Source: Streptomyces rubradiris (GTDB lineage: Bacteria; Actinomycetota; Actinomycetes; Streptomycetales; Streptomycetaceae). Taken from it: DNA of 64,000 nt. The translations under genes and the position numbers were made by a program. The notes below the pieces were generated by a model that did no database searches, was not told where the DNA came from, and was given only the letters and a program-made list of their open reading frames with translations. The stretch lies in assembly GCF_016860525.1 (NCBI RefSeq), contig NZ_BNEA01000015.1, positions 1,116,001 through 1,180,000 on the forward strand, in the 5' to 3' direction. Positions 26,825 through 35,597 of the stretch are shown in pieces (position 1 is the first letter of the stretch; every line of letters begins with the position of its first letter).

Positions 26825-27091
26825 AAGCGCTCACTGTCGCCGCCCCAACATCGCAGCGCGCGGCTGCCAGGTGGGCTGGCACCTACGTGGGCAAGGTTCC
26901 CCCTGGGACCCTGCTCAGGTGCGAATACCGCAGCCTAGGAATACGTGTCGGGTACCAGCTATTCGCGAGGACCTCACGGCGGCAGACGTGCCAGGGTTCT
27001 CCGACTGAGCACGTCGGCGGAGATTCCCCATCGCGAACGGCCCGCAACCGCGAAGAAGGCAGCGGTGCCGCGGCGAGGCGGCCGGACGCCC

Positions 27092-27286
27092 TCAGGCCGG
27101 GGCACCGGCCGCCGGATGCTGCGCGTCCGGGCACGCCGGGCAGATGACCTGGGCGTTGCGGCCGTATCGGCGGGTGAGCCCTTGACAGCGCGGGCAGTAC
27201 CCGACCTCGTCGGGCGAGCAGCCCAGCAGGCGCGCGGCGGCGGTCCGGTCCACCGCCGGGTCGATGCGCTCAAGAACTCTGTCCAT
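27092..27286 (-). CDS. Small zinc-ribbon protein
   Basis: This 64-residue protein has two Cys pairs (YCPRCQGLTRRYG and ICPACPDAQH) that should form a zinc ribbon, after a helical start MDRVLERIDPAVDRTAAARLLGC. It lies 51 bases after the 3' end of the disrupted DUF6233 gene on the same strand and was probably its operon partner. The function is unknown. Confidence 0.6.
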   Translation of the reverse strand: MDRVLERIDPAVDRTAAARLLGCSPDEVGYCPRCQGLTRRYGRNAQVICPACPDAQHPAAGAPA

Positions 27287-27337
27287 GTGTACGAATATAT
27301 CCAGCCATAGGCGGCACAGCGCTCAAGCAGTGATCCT

Positions 27338-27645
27338 TCACGCCAGATCGATGCCGAGTTCGGTGTCCGGGCGGCAGAAGGCACAGGGGGCGACGGTGGG
27401 CTCGGTGAGCGCGGCGCGGGCCTCGTCCGCCCGGATCCGGTGCGGCGCGCCCTCGATCATCGAGCAGTCCGCGAGGTGGATGAGCGCCGGCTCCGGGCCT
27501 GCCGGGGTGCGTTTTTGCTGTATGACGAAGCCGGTGCGGATGTACGCCGGCGCGAAGGCGGGCAGGGCGCCTGCACCCTTCACCGGACGGGCGGGCCGCT
27601 GCCGCCGGGGGGACGGCTGCTCGGCGCGGGCCAGGGCCTTCTTTA
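27338..27645 (-). pseudogene. DUF6233 gene, 3' part, cut by composite transposon
   Basis: This reads KKALARAEQPSPRRQRP ... IHLADCSMIEGAPHRI, ending APCAFCRPDTELGIDLA. The conserved C-terminus matches the DUF6233 family of Streptomyces (a Cys-containing strand, then CxxCRPDTELG). The 5' part is at 31840-31952. If the intervening 27646-31836 and one TTA repeat are removed, the frame joins exactly as QRDAV-KKALARA. The gene is therefore a recent casualty of transposition. Confidence 0.85.
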
Positions 27646-28502
27646 GACGCCATCTCATTTGGCTGATTCGGTAGTCTGGGGCTCGTGGTGGGGATCGTTG
27701 AGCGGCTGGTGCCGGACGAGTTGTGGGAGTTGTTCCAGCGAGTGGTGCCCGAGGCTCCTTCACGGCCCCAGGGCGGTGGCCGACGGCGGCATGGTGACCG
27801 GGAAGTGCTGGCCGCGATCGTGTTCGTGGCCACCTCGGGCTGTACGTGGCAGCAGCTGCCGTCCGCGTCGTTCGGGCCGTCGGGAGCGACGGCCCACCGG
27901 CGTTTCTCGGAGTGGACGAAAGCCAGGGTGTGGGCCAAACTTCACCGCCTGGTCCTCGACGAACTCGGGTCCCGGGGCGAGCTGGACTGGTCCCGCTGCG
28001 CGATCGACTCGGTGAACATGCGGGCCCTGAAAAGGGGGACCTGACAGGTCCGAATCCTGTGGACCGGGGCAAATACGGCTCGAAGATCCACCTGATCACC
28101 GAGCGGACCGGTCTGCCCCTCTCTGCCGGGATCTCGGCAGCGAACCTGCACGACAGCCAGGCCCTGATTCCCCTGGTGAAGGGCATACCACCGATCCGCT
28201 CACGCCGCAGACGCAGACGGCGCAAGCCCGCCAAGCTCCACGGCGACAAGGGCTACGACTACGCCCACCTGCGGCGATGGCTACGTGAACGCGGCATCAC
28301 CCACCGCATCGCACGCAAGGGTATCGAGTCCTCGCAGCGGCTGGGCCGCCATCGCTGGACCATCGAGCGCACCATGGCCTGGCTCGCGGGCTGCCGCCGA
28401 CTCCATCGACGCTACGAACGCAAAGCCGACCACTTCCTCGCCTTCACCAGCATCGCCTGCACTCTCATCTGCTACCGCAGACTAACCAAATGAGATGGTC
28501 TC
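27646..28502 (+). mobile_element. IS5-family insertion sequence, left copy
   Basis: The 857-bp element has imperfect ends, GACGCCATCTCATTTGG on the left and, inverted, GAGACCATCTCATTTGG on the right. It matches the inverted copy at 30980-31836 in length and in both ORFs. Confidence 0.9.
27685..28493 (+). CDS. IS5-type transposase, two frames joined by frameshift
   Basis: The first frame (27685-28044, 119 residues) has the N-terminal helix-turn-helix domain: LVPDELWELFQRVVPE, HRRFSEWTKARVWAKLHRLV and the first catalytic region DWSRCAIDS. The second frame (ending 28493) has GKYGSKIHLITERTGLPLS, HGDKGYDYAHLRRWLRERG and RHRWTIERTMAWLAGCRRL, the rest of the DDE fold. A run AAAAGGGGG at 28030-28038 lies where a -1 shift would join them into about 269 residues, as in other IS427-group elements. 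Confidence 0.88.
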
Positions 28503-28504
28503 TA

Positions 28505-28618
28505 AAGGCGGTCGACCGCGGGGAGCAGATCGCGGCCGACTCCCTGCTCCTGGACCTGATGAACGTCGTCCACGAACACCACTTCCCAGCACATGACCCC
28601 AGGTCAGCGCGACGTTAG
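28505..28618 (+). pseudogene. Gene fragment next to the left IS copy
   Basis: Reading KAVDRGEQIAADSLLLDLMN then VVHEHHFPAH and a stop at 28616, this has codon usage like real coding DNA but no start; the IS copy cuts it off. Opposite, at the right IS, the minus strand reads NDALGIQALEYQLDL and stop. Both look like C-terminal ends of genes cut by the IS copies. Confidence 0.4.
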
Positions 28619-28714
28619 GTCTCATCGCGCGGATGCTGCTCCGTTGCACTACCCCTGCCGGGCACACGGCCGCCCCCTGGCGCGCCGCTGCCCGGTGAAC
28701 GAACGGAGCAGCAC

Positions 28715-29201
28715 ATGCAGTCCGCCGTCCTCCAGGCCATCGACACCTGGGAGCAGCACTGGCACCAGACCCAGGACGCGGCCGTCACCGCGCTGAAGAC
28801 CGCCTTCCCTCACCTTGGCGACCACCCGCGATACGTCGGCTGTGACGACATCCGGCTGGAGTACGAGGAGGACGGGCCGCGGCGGCGGGCGGGTCTGCCT
28901 CGACGACGAGGGCCGCGCCAACGTCGAGTTCGACCAGGTGCCCAACGAGGTGATCGCGCACGCCGTCGACGAGGTCAGGTTCCCGTACCTCGACTACGCC
29001 GACGGGCCACTGTGCGAAGCACCGCCGGGCACGTACGTCTACGAGTGCGAGGGGTCGGGCGGGCAGTTCGAGTTCGTTCTCGGCACGCTCGGGCACGGCC
29101 GGGTCGTCATTTCGTTCGCCACCGTGCCGGACGCCGTGGCGGTCCTCGACGCCCTGGAGCGCGCCTTCACCGAGCACGAGTCCGGCGTGACGCGACAGTG
29201 A
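28715..29201 (+). pseudogene. Hypothetical gene with a frameshift
   Basis: The ATG at 28715 follows ACGGAG and the product starts MQSAVLQAIDTWEQHWHQTQ, reaching LEYEEDGP near 28878. The coding potential then continues in another frame as GGGRVCLDDEGRANVEF ... FEFVLGTLGHGRVVISF and ends at 29201. A one-base change in the GCGGCGGGCGGG run near 28880-28890 would restore one ORF of about 161 residues. It may be a true mutation or a sequencing error. Confidence 0.65.
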
Positions 29202-29228
29202 GCGGGCCCGTTCGTACGGTCCGCCTCC

Positions 29229-29381
29229 ATGAACCTCTACCGCTTTCGATGGGCGCCCGGTATCGCTCTGCTCGCCCAGACTCCGGCCGACAGCGACGGC
29301 GTCAAGATCCGGACCTGGAGCACGATCGGCCTGCCGCCGGGGTTCGGCGGAAGATCGTTGAGCGGCTGCGGGCGTCGTTAG
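29229..29381 (+). CDS. Short ORF running into the Tn3 relic
   Basis: MNLYRFRWAPGIALLAQTPA has coding character, but the 50-residue ORF ends inside sequence similar to the region just upstream of tnpA. It is probably a gene truncated by the transposon remnant. Confidence 0.3.
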   Translation: MNLYRFRWAPGIALLAQTPADSDGVKIRTWSTIGLPPGFGGRSLSGCGRR

Positions 29382-29543
29382 CGTCAGGTCCATGCCAGTG
29401 GAGTTCTTGTCCGACGAGCAGGCGGCTTCGTACGGGAAGTTCAACGAGGAGCCGACCCGGCCGGAGCTGGAGCGGTTCTTCTTCCTCGACGACGAGGACC
29501 GCAAGCTGGTGGCGAAGCGGCGCGGTGACCACAACCGGCTCGG
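29352..29543 (+). pseudogene. Remnant of a second Tn3-family transposase
   Basis: From ATG 29392 the first 51 residues (MPVEFLSDEQAASYGKF ...) match the intact TnpA at 10750 with four substitutions, then homology stops at GDHNRLG near 29543. The preceding 40 bases also resemble the upstream region of the intact gene. It is a separate, related element, not a copy of the intact one. Confidence 0.88.
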
Positions 29544-29607
29544 GCGGGGAGTCCGGGCCGCTTCGTCCCCGATGCGGCCCGGGCTCCCCGCCCGTGCCGG
29601 GGACGGA

Positions 29608-30786
29608 TCACTCGTCGCCGGACGGGGCGGGCTGGAATGCGATGGCGACGAGGTCGTCGACCAGGGTGGGCGCCCACCGGACGACGTCCTCCTCCAGGAA
29701 GGTGACAAGACCTGCGGGGGAGACCGGCTCGGCACTGCTGGCGCAGTGGCCCTGGAGGCGCTCGCGCAGCGGGTAGAACGTTCCGGCGCTGTCGCGCGCC
29801 TCGGTGACCCCGTCGGAGTAGGCGATCAGGATGTCACCGGGGTCCAGGGTGTGCGTCACGGTACGCGGAGGCGCGGTGAGCAGGTCGCCCATGCCCAACG
29901 GCAGGCTGTGGTCAGCCTCCACGACGGACACCGTGCCGTGCCGGATGATGAGCAGAGGCTGATGACCCCGTTCCAGGACCCGTACGGTACACGCGTCCGC
30001 GGAGAACTCGAGCAGGACGGCCGTGACGAAGACCTCCTCCGCCGGCCCCGGGGTGTCCCCCGGCATGTAGGCCGGCCGGCCGCCCCCCATCGGCTCCATC
30101 GGAGGGTTGTCGCGGTCCAATTGCAGGGCCACGTCGATCCGCTCGGCCACCTGGCTCAGCGACGGATGGAGCAACGCCGCCTCCTGGAACGAAGAGATCA
30201 CCGTGGCCACGGTCTGCGTCGCACTGATGCCCTTGCCTTTGACATCCCCGACGATCACCCGGATACCGAACGGTGTCGGGCGGACGCTGTAGAGATCTCC
30301 GCCGATGAGCGACTCGTCGTCGGCCGCCCGGTAGAAGCCGGCCAGGCGCAACGGGCCGATCCGTTCGGGCAGCGGACGCAGCAGGGCCAGTTGCACGGCC
30401 TCGGCGACCGCCTGCACGCGGCGGAAACGGCCCTCGGTCCGTCGGCGCACCACACCCAGCGATGCCGACAGCAAAGTGATGGTGGCCAGGACGGTCAGGG
30501 CCACGATGGTCATCGGACCGATGTAGTCCTCGAGCGACTGGGTGACCGCCAGCAGCACACATCCGGCGACGCCGATGGCGAGAACACCGAACGGCGGGTA
30601 CGTGAAGAGGGACAGCACCACCGAGGCCGCCAGCAACGAGCCGAAGAAGTAGTGCGGCGGTGTCGCCTGGTCAAGCACCATGGTCACCACGACGAGTGCG
30701 GGCGGGACCCAGCGGAGCCATCGGGGCGGCCAGGGGTGCTCCTCCTCCCACTGTCTGCGCAGCGCCGCAGCCCGCCCTACACCCAC
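29608..30786 (-). CDS. Membrane PP2C/SpoIIE-type serine-threonine phosphatase
   Basis: The 392-residue protein has four hydrophobic segments in residues 25-115 (for example PPALVVVTMVLDQA, ASVVLSLFTYPPFGVLAIGVAGCVLL, IVALTVLATITLLSASLGVV), then a SpoIIE-type PP2C domain. Its metal-binding motifs are visible: GGDLYSVRP, VIVGDVKGKGISA and LIAYSDGVTEAR. Such phosphatases act on anti-sigma-factor antagonists and cell-envelope signalling. It is cargo of the composite transposon, unusual for such elements. The start is GTG 30786 with a weak ribosome site. It looks complete and functional. Confidence 0.9.
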   Translation of the reverse strand: MGVGRAAALRRQWEEEHPWPPRWLRWVPPALVVVTMVLDQATPPHYFFGSLLAASVVLSLFTYPPFGVLAIGVAGCVLLAVTQSLEDYIGPMTIVALTVLATITLLSASLGVVRRRTEGRFRRVQAVAEAVQLALLRPLPERIGPLRLAGFYRAADDESLIGGDLYSVRPTPFGIRVIVGDVKGKGISATQTVATVISSFQEAALLHPSLSQVAERIDVALQLDRDNPPMEPMGGGRPAYMPGDTPGPAEEVFVTAVLLEFSADACTVRVLERGHQPLLIIRHGTVSVVEADHSLPLGMGDLLTAPPRTVTHTLDPGDILIAYSDGVTEARDSAGTFYPLRERLQGHCASSAEPVSPAGLVTFLEEDVVRWAPTLVDDLVAIAFQPAPSGDE

Positions 30787-30979
30787 ACTGTCACCCCGTC
30801 TCTCACGAGCTCCCGGTCCAAAGCTTCAGTGAGCATCATGTACGAGTGAGCACATCTTGTACGGCACCAACGCACCGCCCGACGGCTCTCCGCGGAACAC
30901 GGGACGCAGCGGCCCCGGGAGCGGCCGGCCTCAGAGGTCCAGCTGGTATTCCAGGGCCTGAATACCCAGCGCGTCATTA

Positions 30980-31836
30980 GAGACCATCTCATTTGGTTAG
31001 TCTGCGGTAGCAGATGAGAGTGCAGGCGATGCTGGTGAAGGCGAGGAAGTGGTCGGCTTTGCGTTCGTAGCGTCGATGGAGTCGGCGGCAGCCCGCGAGC
31101 CAGGCCATGGTGCGCTCGATGGTCCAGCGATGGCGGCCCAGCCGCTGCGAGGACTCGATACCCTTGCGTGCGATGCGGTGGGTGATGCCGCGTTCACGTA
31201 GCCATCGCCGCAGGTGGGCGTAGTCGTAGCCCTTGTCGCCGTGGAGCTTGGCGGGCTTGCGCCGTCTGCGTCTGCGGCGTGAGCGGATCGGTGGTATGCC
31301 CTTCACCAGGGGAATCAGGGCCTGGCTGTCGTGCAGGTTCGCTGCCGAGATCCCGGCAGAGAGGGGCAGACCGGTCCGCTCGGTGATCAGGTGGATCTTC
31401 GAGCCGTATTTGCCCCGGTCCACAGGATTCGGACCTGTCAGGTCCCCCTTTTCAGGGCCCGCATGTTCACCGAGTCGATCGCGCAGCGGGACCAGTCCAG
31501 CTCGCCCCGGGACCCGAGTTCGTCGAGGACCAGGCGGTGAAGTTTGGCCCACACCCTGGCTTTCGTCCACTCCGAGAAACGCCGGTGGGCCGTCGCTCCC
31601 GACGGCCCGAACGACGCGGACGGCAGCTGCTGCCACGTACAGCCCGAGGTGGCCACGAACACGATCGCGGCCAGCACTTCCCGGTCACCATGCCGCCGTC
31701 GGCCACCGCCCTGGGGCCGTGAAGGAGCCTCGGGCACCACTCGCTGGAACAACTCCCACAACTCGTCCGGCACCAGCCGCTCAACGATCCCCACCACGAG
31801 CCCCAGACTACCGAATCAGCCAAATGAGATGGCGTC
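30980..31836 (-). mobile_element. IS5-family insertion sequence, right copy
   Basis: This 857-bp element is the inverted counterpart of 27646-28502. TTA lies on both sides (30977-30979 and 31837-31839). Confidence 0.9.
30989..31797 (-). CDS. IS5-type transposase, right copy
   Basis: Both frames have the same translated sequence as in the left copy, with the slippery run (CCCCCTTTT on the plus strand) at 31444-31452. Two identical, intact transposases suggest the composite element could still move. Confidence 0.88.
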
Positions 31837-31839
31837 TTA

Positions 31840-31952
31840 CGGCATCGCGCTGGAGGCGCAGGTATCGGCCGATCGTGTCGTTCTCCGCGACCTGCCGGTC
31901 CAGGTGCGCGAGGATCGCCCGCAGGCGTGGCGGGTCAGGAGGCAGCTCGGTC
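31840..31952 (-). pseudogene. DUF6233 gene, 5' part
   Basis: From ATG 31952 the sequence reads MTELPPDPPRLRAILAHLDR and IGRYLRLQRDAV before the composite transposon. It joins in frame to 27338-27645. The start overlaps the end of the 68-residue gene upstream, so this was one operon. Confidence 0.85.
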
Positions 31953-32141
31953 ATGGCGGGCACCGTGCAGCACTGCCCAGGCTCCGTGCCCCCGACTCTG
32001 CCAGTACGGATGGAACATTACCTGTGCCGACAGGTGGAGGAGCCGACGACGCAGCGCGGTGTGCGGTCGCTCGGCGAGCTGGCGGTAGGCGGTATGCCAC
32101 TCCTCTTGCGCGCGGGCGAGGTCGTTCGGGATGAGACTCAT
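31935..32141 (-). CDS. Hypothetical small protein
   Basis: The 68-residue product, from ATG 32141, reads MSLIPNDLARAQEEWHTAYR and LRRRLLHLSAQVMFHPYW. It is alpha-helical with a Trp/His-rich end, not recognised. Its stop overlaps the DUF6233 start by 18 bases, so the two were translationally linked before the transposon inserted. Confidence 0.6.
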   Translation of the reverse strand: MSLIPNDLARAQEEWHTAYRQLAERPHTALRRRLLHLSAQVMFHPYWQSRGHGAWAVLHGARHDRAAS

Positions 32142-32326
32142 GACTGAATTCAATCACTTGTTCGATTTCTGTCGCATCCCGACTCATGGCTGACCGGTAT
32201 ACGTGTGTCCTCTGCCACTGAACCTTGACCGTTTGCCACTGAAGGTTGAGCATCGGCCGTTCAGTGACAGCGAAGGTTGATCGCCCAGCTGAGACCCGAT
32301 GGCGAGATGCTGAGGCGTGTCAGCGC

Positions 32327-32815
32327 ATGATTGCCGACATGGACAGCACTGCCGAGAAGATCAAGGTGTGGTTTCGGTTCGTCCCGCGCGAGGGCTGGTT
32401 CCCGCAGGACACGGAGGGCCTGTGGGCGGCGAGGCTCAGTGCCGATACGGCCAGAGTTCAGAACGTTCCTTTTCTTCAGAACGGAGTGGCTGAGGGTGAC
32501 GTCGTGCGTTTCCAGACCGACTCCGACGGGCTGCACTGGGCCGTCGGGCGGGTGACCTCTGGCGGCAACTGCACGATCCGGGTAGTGCCCATTCCCAGCG
32601 GCCCTCTGGGGCGTAGCCCCCAGGCTGTGCACCAGCGGCTTTCCGTCTTCCGTCTCGGCGGCGAAGTGTTCAGTAAGGACTTCCCCATGGTGGCTCTCAC
32701 TGCGCCGGCCGGAGCGGACTTTGCCGGGATCAAGGCACTCCTGAACCAAGGGAAGGAGGAAGGCTGGTGGCACTACGAAGTCGGCTGCGGCACCGACGAG
32801 TGGTGGAACGCCTGA
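32327..32815 (+). CDS. DUF4265-like protein
   Basis: I chose ATG 32327; ATG 32339 is an alternative. The 162-residue product includes KIKVWFRFVPREGWFPQDTE, GLWAARLSADTARVQNVPF, GVAEGDVVRFQTDSDG and GCGTDEWWNA, the pattern of the DUF4265 family (small proteins of unknown role, often in polymorphic-toxin or plasmid regions). It lies 186 bases beyond the divergent small gene at 32141. Nothing indicates a partner. Confidence 0.65.
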   Translation: MIADMDSTAEKIKVWFRFVPREGWFPQDTEGLWAARLSADTARVQNVPFLQNGVAEGDVVRFQTDSDGLHWAVGRVTSGGNCTIRVVPIPSGPLGRSPQAVHQRLSVFRLGGEVFSKDFPMVALTAPAGADFAGIKALLNQGKEEGWWHYEVGCGTDEWWNA

Positions 32816-32919
32816 CTCCCTGAACCTTCGCGCTCAGACTTCGGTGGCACACGATCAATGTTCGATGTCACAGGACAACGTGCCGGGGGTCTCGCACGGG
32901 CGGGGGCCGAGCGTCCTGA

Positions 32920-32943
32920 TGTGACTGAGCGCTTCATTTGGCC
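32920..32943 (+). repeat. Solo copy of the MITE terminal repeat
   Basis: It begins TGTGACTGAGCGCTTCATTT and continues with CCAGTTGAGCA, 33 bases shared with the left end of the element at 35589. No partner end is nearby. Confidence 0.75.
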
Positions 32944-32991
32944 AGTTGAGCATTCAATTGTGCTCCCGGTCTCCTGGCTCGAGTGGCGTCA

Positions 32992-33837
32992 TCACGAACC
33001 CAAAGCGGCGGTGGCTGTCCCAGCGTCGGCGTTCTGCCCAGGCCGACCTGCCGTGACGAGGTAGTAGTCAAGGATCCGTTGCTCGTAGGCGTGCAGAAAG
33101 TTCCGCGGCCAGGTTCCCGGGGCCCACCACTGGCTGAGCCAGAGGTCCCACCCCGGCCAGACATGCGGCCCGATCGACTCGACGCGCACGCTCGTGAACC
33201 CGGCCTCCATGAGCGCGTCAGCAAGCGCCTTCACCGGCCGTGCGATGTCCAGGCCGCTGGCGTACGTATCCAGCAGCCGCGCGAGTTCCTCGGGCCGAGA
33301 GGGCGCGTCGTCCACGGTGAAGAAGCTGGCGACAGCCACCCGGCCCCCCGGTCGCAGCACCCTCCACGTCTCCGCTGCGAAGGCGCTGAGATCCGGGAAG
33401 TGCTGAGCGGCTTCCACGCTGATGACAGCGTCGAACTCACCGTCTTCCAACGGCATGCTCTCCGCAGCCCCCTGGACAAACCGCAGCCGTGCCGGCTCCT
33501 CCCGAAGCAGGTCGGCATGCGCGCTGCGCGCCCGTCGTAGCTGCTCCGGATGAATGTCCATGCCGGTAACCGTGGTGGATCCGTACTCCCGCAAGGTCAC
33601 CACGCATCCCATGCCAAGCCCGCAGCCCACTTCCAGAACCTTCGGCCCTCGCGGCAGCCCCGCGGCGTCCAGGACATGACGGTAGAGATCCTCCTGGCTG
33701 CGGATCCGCTCCACCTCGCTGAGCGGCAGGCCAAGGTCCACGGCTTGCCAGTACCCGAAGTTGATGAATCCCCCCGCGAAGATCCGATGGCCGCTTAGAT
33801 CAGCCGGACCATACGTCTCCTGTACCACGGGCCGCAT
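32992..33837 (-). CDS. Class I SAM-dependent methyltransferase
   Basis: From ATG 33837 the product is 281 residues, beginning MRPVVQETYGPADLSGHRIF and GGFINFGYW. The SAM-binding motif I is VLEVGCGLGMGC, then VTGMDIHPEQL, then SVEAAQHFPDL and RVLRPGGRVAVASFF. The FGYW entry and late Trp-rich region (GWDLWLSQWWAPGTW) resemble small-molecule methyltransferases of natural-product or lipid metabolism. The substrate is unknown. It stands alone in the neighbourhood. An upstream in-frame ATG at 33909 would add 24 residues. Confidence 0.85.
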   Translation of the reverse strand: MRPVVQETYGPADLSGHRIFAGGFINFGYWQAVDLGLPLSEVERIRSQEDLYRHVLDAAGLPRGPKVLEVGCGLGMGCVVTLREYGSTTVTGMDIHPEQLRRARSAHADLLREEPARLRFVQGAAESMPLEDGEFDAVISVEAAQHFPDLSAFAAETWRVLRPGGRVAVASFFTVDDAPSRPEELARLLDTYASGLDIARPVKALADALMEAGFTSVRVESIGPHVWPGWDLWLSQWWAPGTWPRNFLHAYEQRILDYYLVTAGRPGQNADAGTATAALGS

Positions 33838-34107
33838 GGCGGGACGAACCCGCCGAACACCGCCTGACACTGTGTCGCACCTCCCGAAAGCGCCCCACCG
33901 CGTAGTCATACGCAGTTCTTCACGATCCTGTGCCGTCCCTGTGAGCTACTGGACTCAACCGTGACAACGCCGCGCACGGCAGACGGGCACGGCAAGGGCG
34001 CCGAGGACCGATCGTGGCCGTTTCGGCGCCGACAGAACCGCACTATCCGCACCACCGGTGCCGAGCGCGTGTCGAACTCGATCGCTCCTGGGTGGCCGTT
34101 GGAGGTT

Positions 34108-34395
34108 CGTTCTGGTGTGGGGACGTTGCCGTGGATCGTGTCGGATGAGCTGTGGGACCGGCTGGAGCCGTTGCTGCCGCAGCGTCAGCGCAGGTTTCGG
34201 TATCCGGGCCGGAAGCCGCTGCCGGACCGGGACGCTGAGCGGCATCTTGTACGTGCTCTACACCGGGATCCAGTGGGAGTACCCGCCGCAGGACCTTGGT
34301 TTCGGGTCCGGCATGACGTGCCGGCGCAGACTGCGGGACTGGAACGAGGCCGGCCTGTGGCAGCGGCTGCACGAGGTCCTGGCAGTGCCGGGCGC
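34108..34395 (+). pseudogene. IS5-family transposase relic
   Basis: WIVSDELWDRLEPLLPQRQR and YPGRKPLPDRD in one frame, then LYVLYTGIQWEYPPQDLGFG and RRLRDWNEAGLWQRLHEVL in another, are the N-terminal domain of an IS5-type transposase. A frameshift near 34235 and loss of the catalytic domain make it non-functional. Confidence 0.8.
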
Positions 34396-34729
34396 GGACG
34401 GGTTCTGTAGGGCCGGTCAGCGGCCAGCACACCGAGACCTTGCCGGACGGCAGTGAGGTCCGTCTCGGTGGTTTCTGGCGAACAGCGTGAGTCGGCGGGC
34501 GAGGCTGAGCGGGCCCCAGCTGGAGCGGCTGGCCGGTCTCGGGCTGGAGTAGGGCGGCGCAGGCCCTGGGCGCGATGTAGCCGGGCATCGGGCGCGGCAG
34601 GGCGGCGGGCCCTCGGGAGACTCTCCGGGGCCGCCGCCGTGTCGCCTGCGCCTCGTCGGCGGCAGCGGTCCCTGCCCGCTGCCTGAGGGCTCTGAGTGTC
34701 CGGCGACCGGGCGGGTCGTTGATCAAGAC
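34396..34729. other. Gene-free stretch after the IS relic
   Basis: No ORF or repeat could be supported here, although the end provides the upstream region of the secreted protein at 34730. Confidence 0.35.
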
Positions 34730-35059
34730 ATGAAACGCGCTCTTACCGGAAGCTGCCTTGCAGCCCTTGCCGTCGGCCTGGCCCCTGTTCCCGCCTCTGC
34801 GGGCGGCATCCTGCCGATCGCCTCCCCCTCCTTCGCCACCTCGTGCACCAACCACGGCGCGCCCCATGCCGGCGGAGCGACGGCCCACGGCACCGGAACG
34901 GCCAACGGCAACCTGGCCGGCCTGCCCGTCGGCAGTCCCTTCAACCACTGCGGTGGCGCCGAACTGGACATCAGTAGTTCGCTGCCCATCGTCGGCAGCC
35001 TTCTCGGGGGCGGCTCGGGCGCCGCCAACGCCGCCGACGCCGATGATGAGTCCACCTGA
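34730..35059 (+). CDS. Small secreted protein, possibly chaplin-like
   Basis: The 109-residue product starts MKRALTGSCLAALAVGLAPV with cleavage after ASA (residue 24). The mature part has Gly/Ala/Thr-rich character with two cysteines (FATSCTNHGAPHAG, GSPFNHCGGAELDI), a hydrophobic end and an acidic tail. Cys spacing and composition recall chaplins and related Streptomyces surface proteins, but the chaplin consensus is not clear. It stands alone. Confidence 0.62.
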   Translation: MKRALTGSCLAALAVGLAPVPASAGGILPIASPSFATSCTNHGAPHAGGATAHGTGTANGNLAGLPVGSPFNHCGGAELDISSSLPIVGSLLGGGSGAANAADADDEST

Positions 35060-35204
35060 GCCGTAGGGTCCGCGCCCCGCCCCTCAAGACCCGTGGGGTT
35101 CTGGCCCGTTCGCCGGGCGGCGGGGATGCCGGAGAGCCGGACGCCGGTACGTTCCGGCGCGGCGTTGGATCAGGAACGACCCGACGAAGGGAAGGTCAAC
35201 GACC

Positions 35205-35597
35205 ATGACCGACACCACCAACGCCATCGACCTGGACAAGAGCCCGCTGGGGGAGCTGGACGGGGAAGCGGCCTGTCTGGCGGAGGCTCTGGCGGCCCGC
35301 CCCGGTGTCCTCCGCGCCACCGACGCGGGCCTGCCGGGTACCCCGGGGGACGTCGTCTTCACGACCGCCGCCGGTACCTGCTGGGCACTCAACTTCCACA
35401 CCGGCCCGGACGGGGAGGTGGTCCAGGACACGACCGGCCGCCGGGCGGCGTGGGACGTGGTCCTGCCCGCCGCCGACGTGCTGCGCGACGTCGTGGTGCC
35501 CGCGCTCGCGGCCTGCCGCGCGTATGCGGCCGTTGCCGCCAGCGCGGACACGCTGACCGTGTACCTGCGCACCGGCCGCCGCTACGCCTGTGACTGA
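35205..35597 (+). CDS. Hypothetical protein, 130 residues
   Basis: ATG 35205 follows GGGAAGG. The product (MTDTTNAIDLDKSPLGELDG..., later GDVVFTTAAGTCWALNFHTG) looks like a single alpha/beta domain with no family I can name. Its last three codons and stop lie in the left terminal repeat of the MITE-like element, so the original C-terminus may have been replaced. Confidence 0.6.
   Translation: MTDTTNAIDLDKSPLGELDGEAACLAEALAARPGVLRATDAGLPGTPGDVVFTTAAGTCWALNFHTGPDGEVVQDTTGRRAAWDVVLPAADVLRDVVVPALAACRAYAAVAASADTLTVYLRTGRRYACD

Larger units (their letters stand above)
27646..31836. mobile_element. Composite transposon with inverted IS5-type copies
   Basis: Two 857-bp IS copies in opposite orientation (27646-28502 and 30980-31836) flank 2.5 kb of cargo. 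The outer ends both start GACGCCATCTCATTTGG. Outside each end is TTA (27643-27645 and 31837-31839), a 3-bp target duplication. The target is the DUF6233 gene. The cargo includes a frameshifted gene, a Tn3 relic and an intact PP2C phosphatase gene. Confidence 0.88.

Noticed and set aside
34453..34686. ORF between the IS relic and the secreted protein
   Set aside because: Arg/Ala-rich translation without ribosome site or domain; it looks like non-coding DNA.
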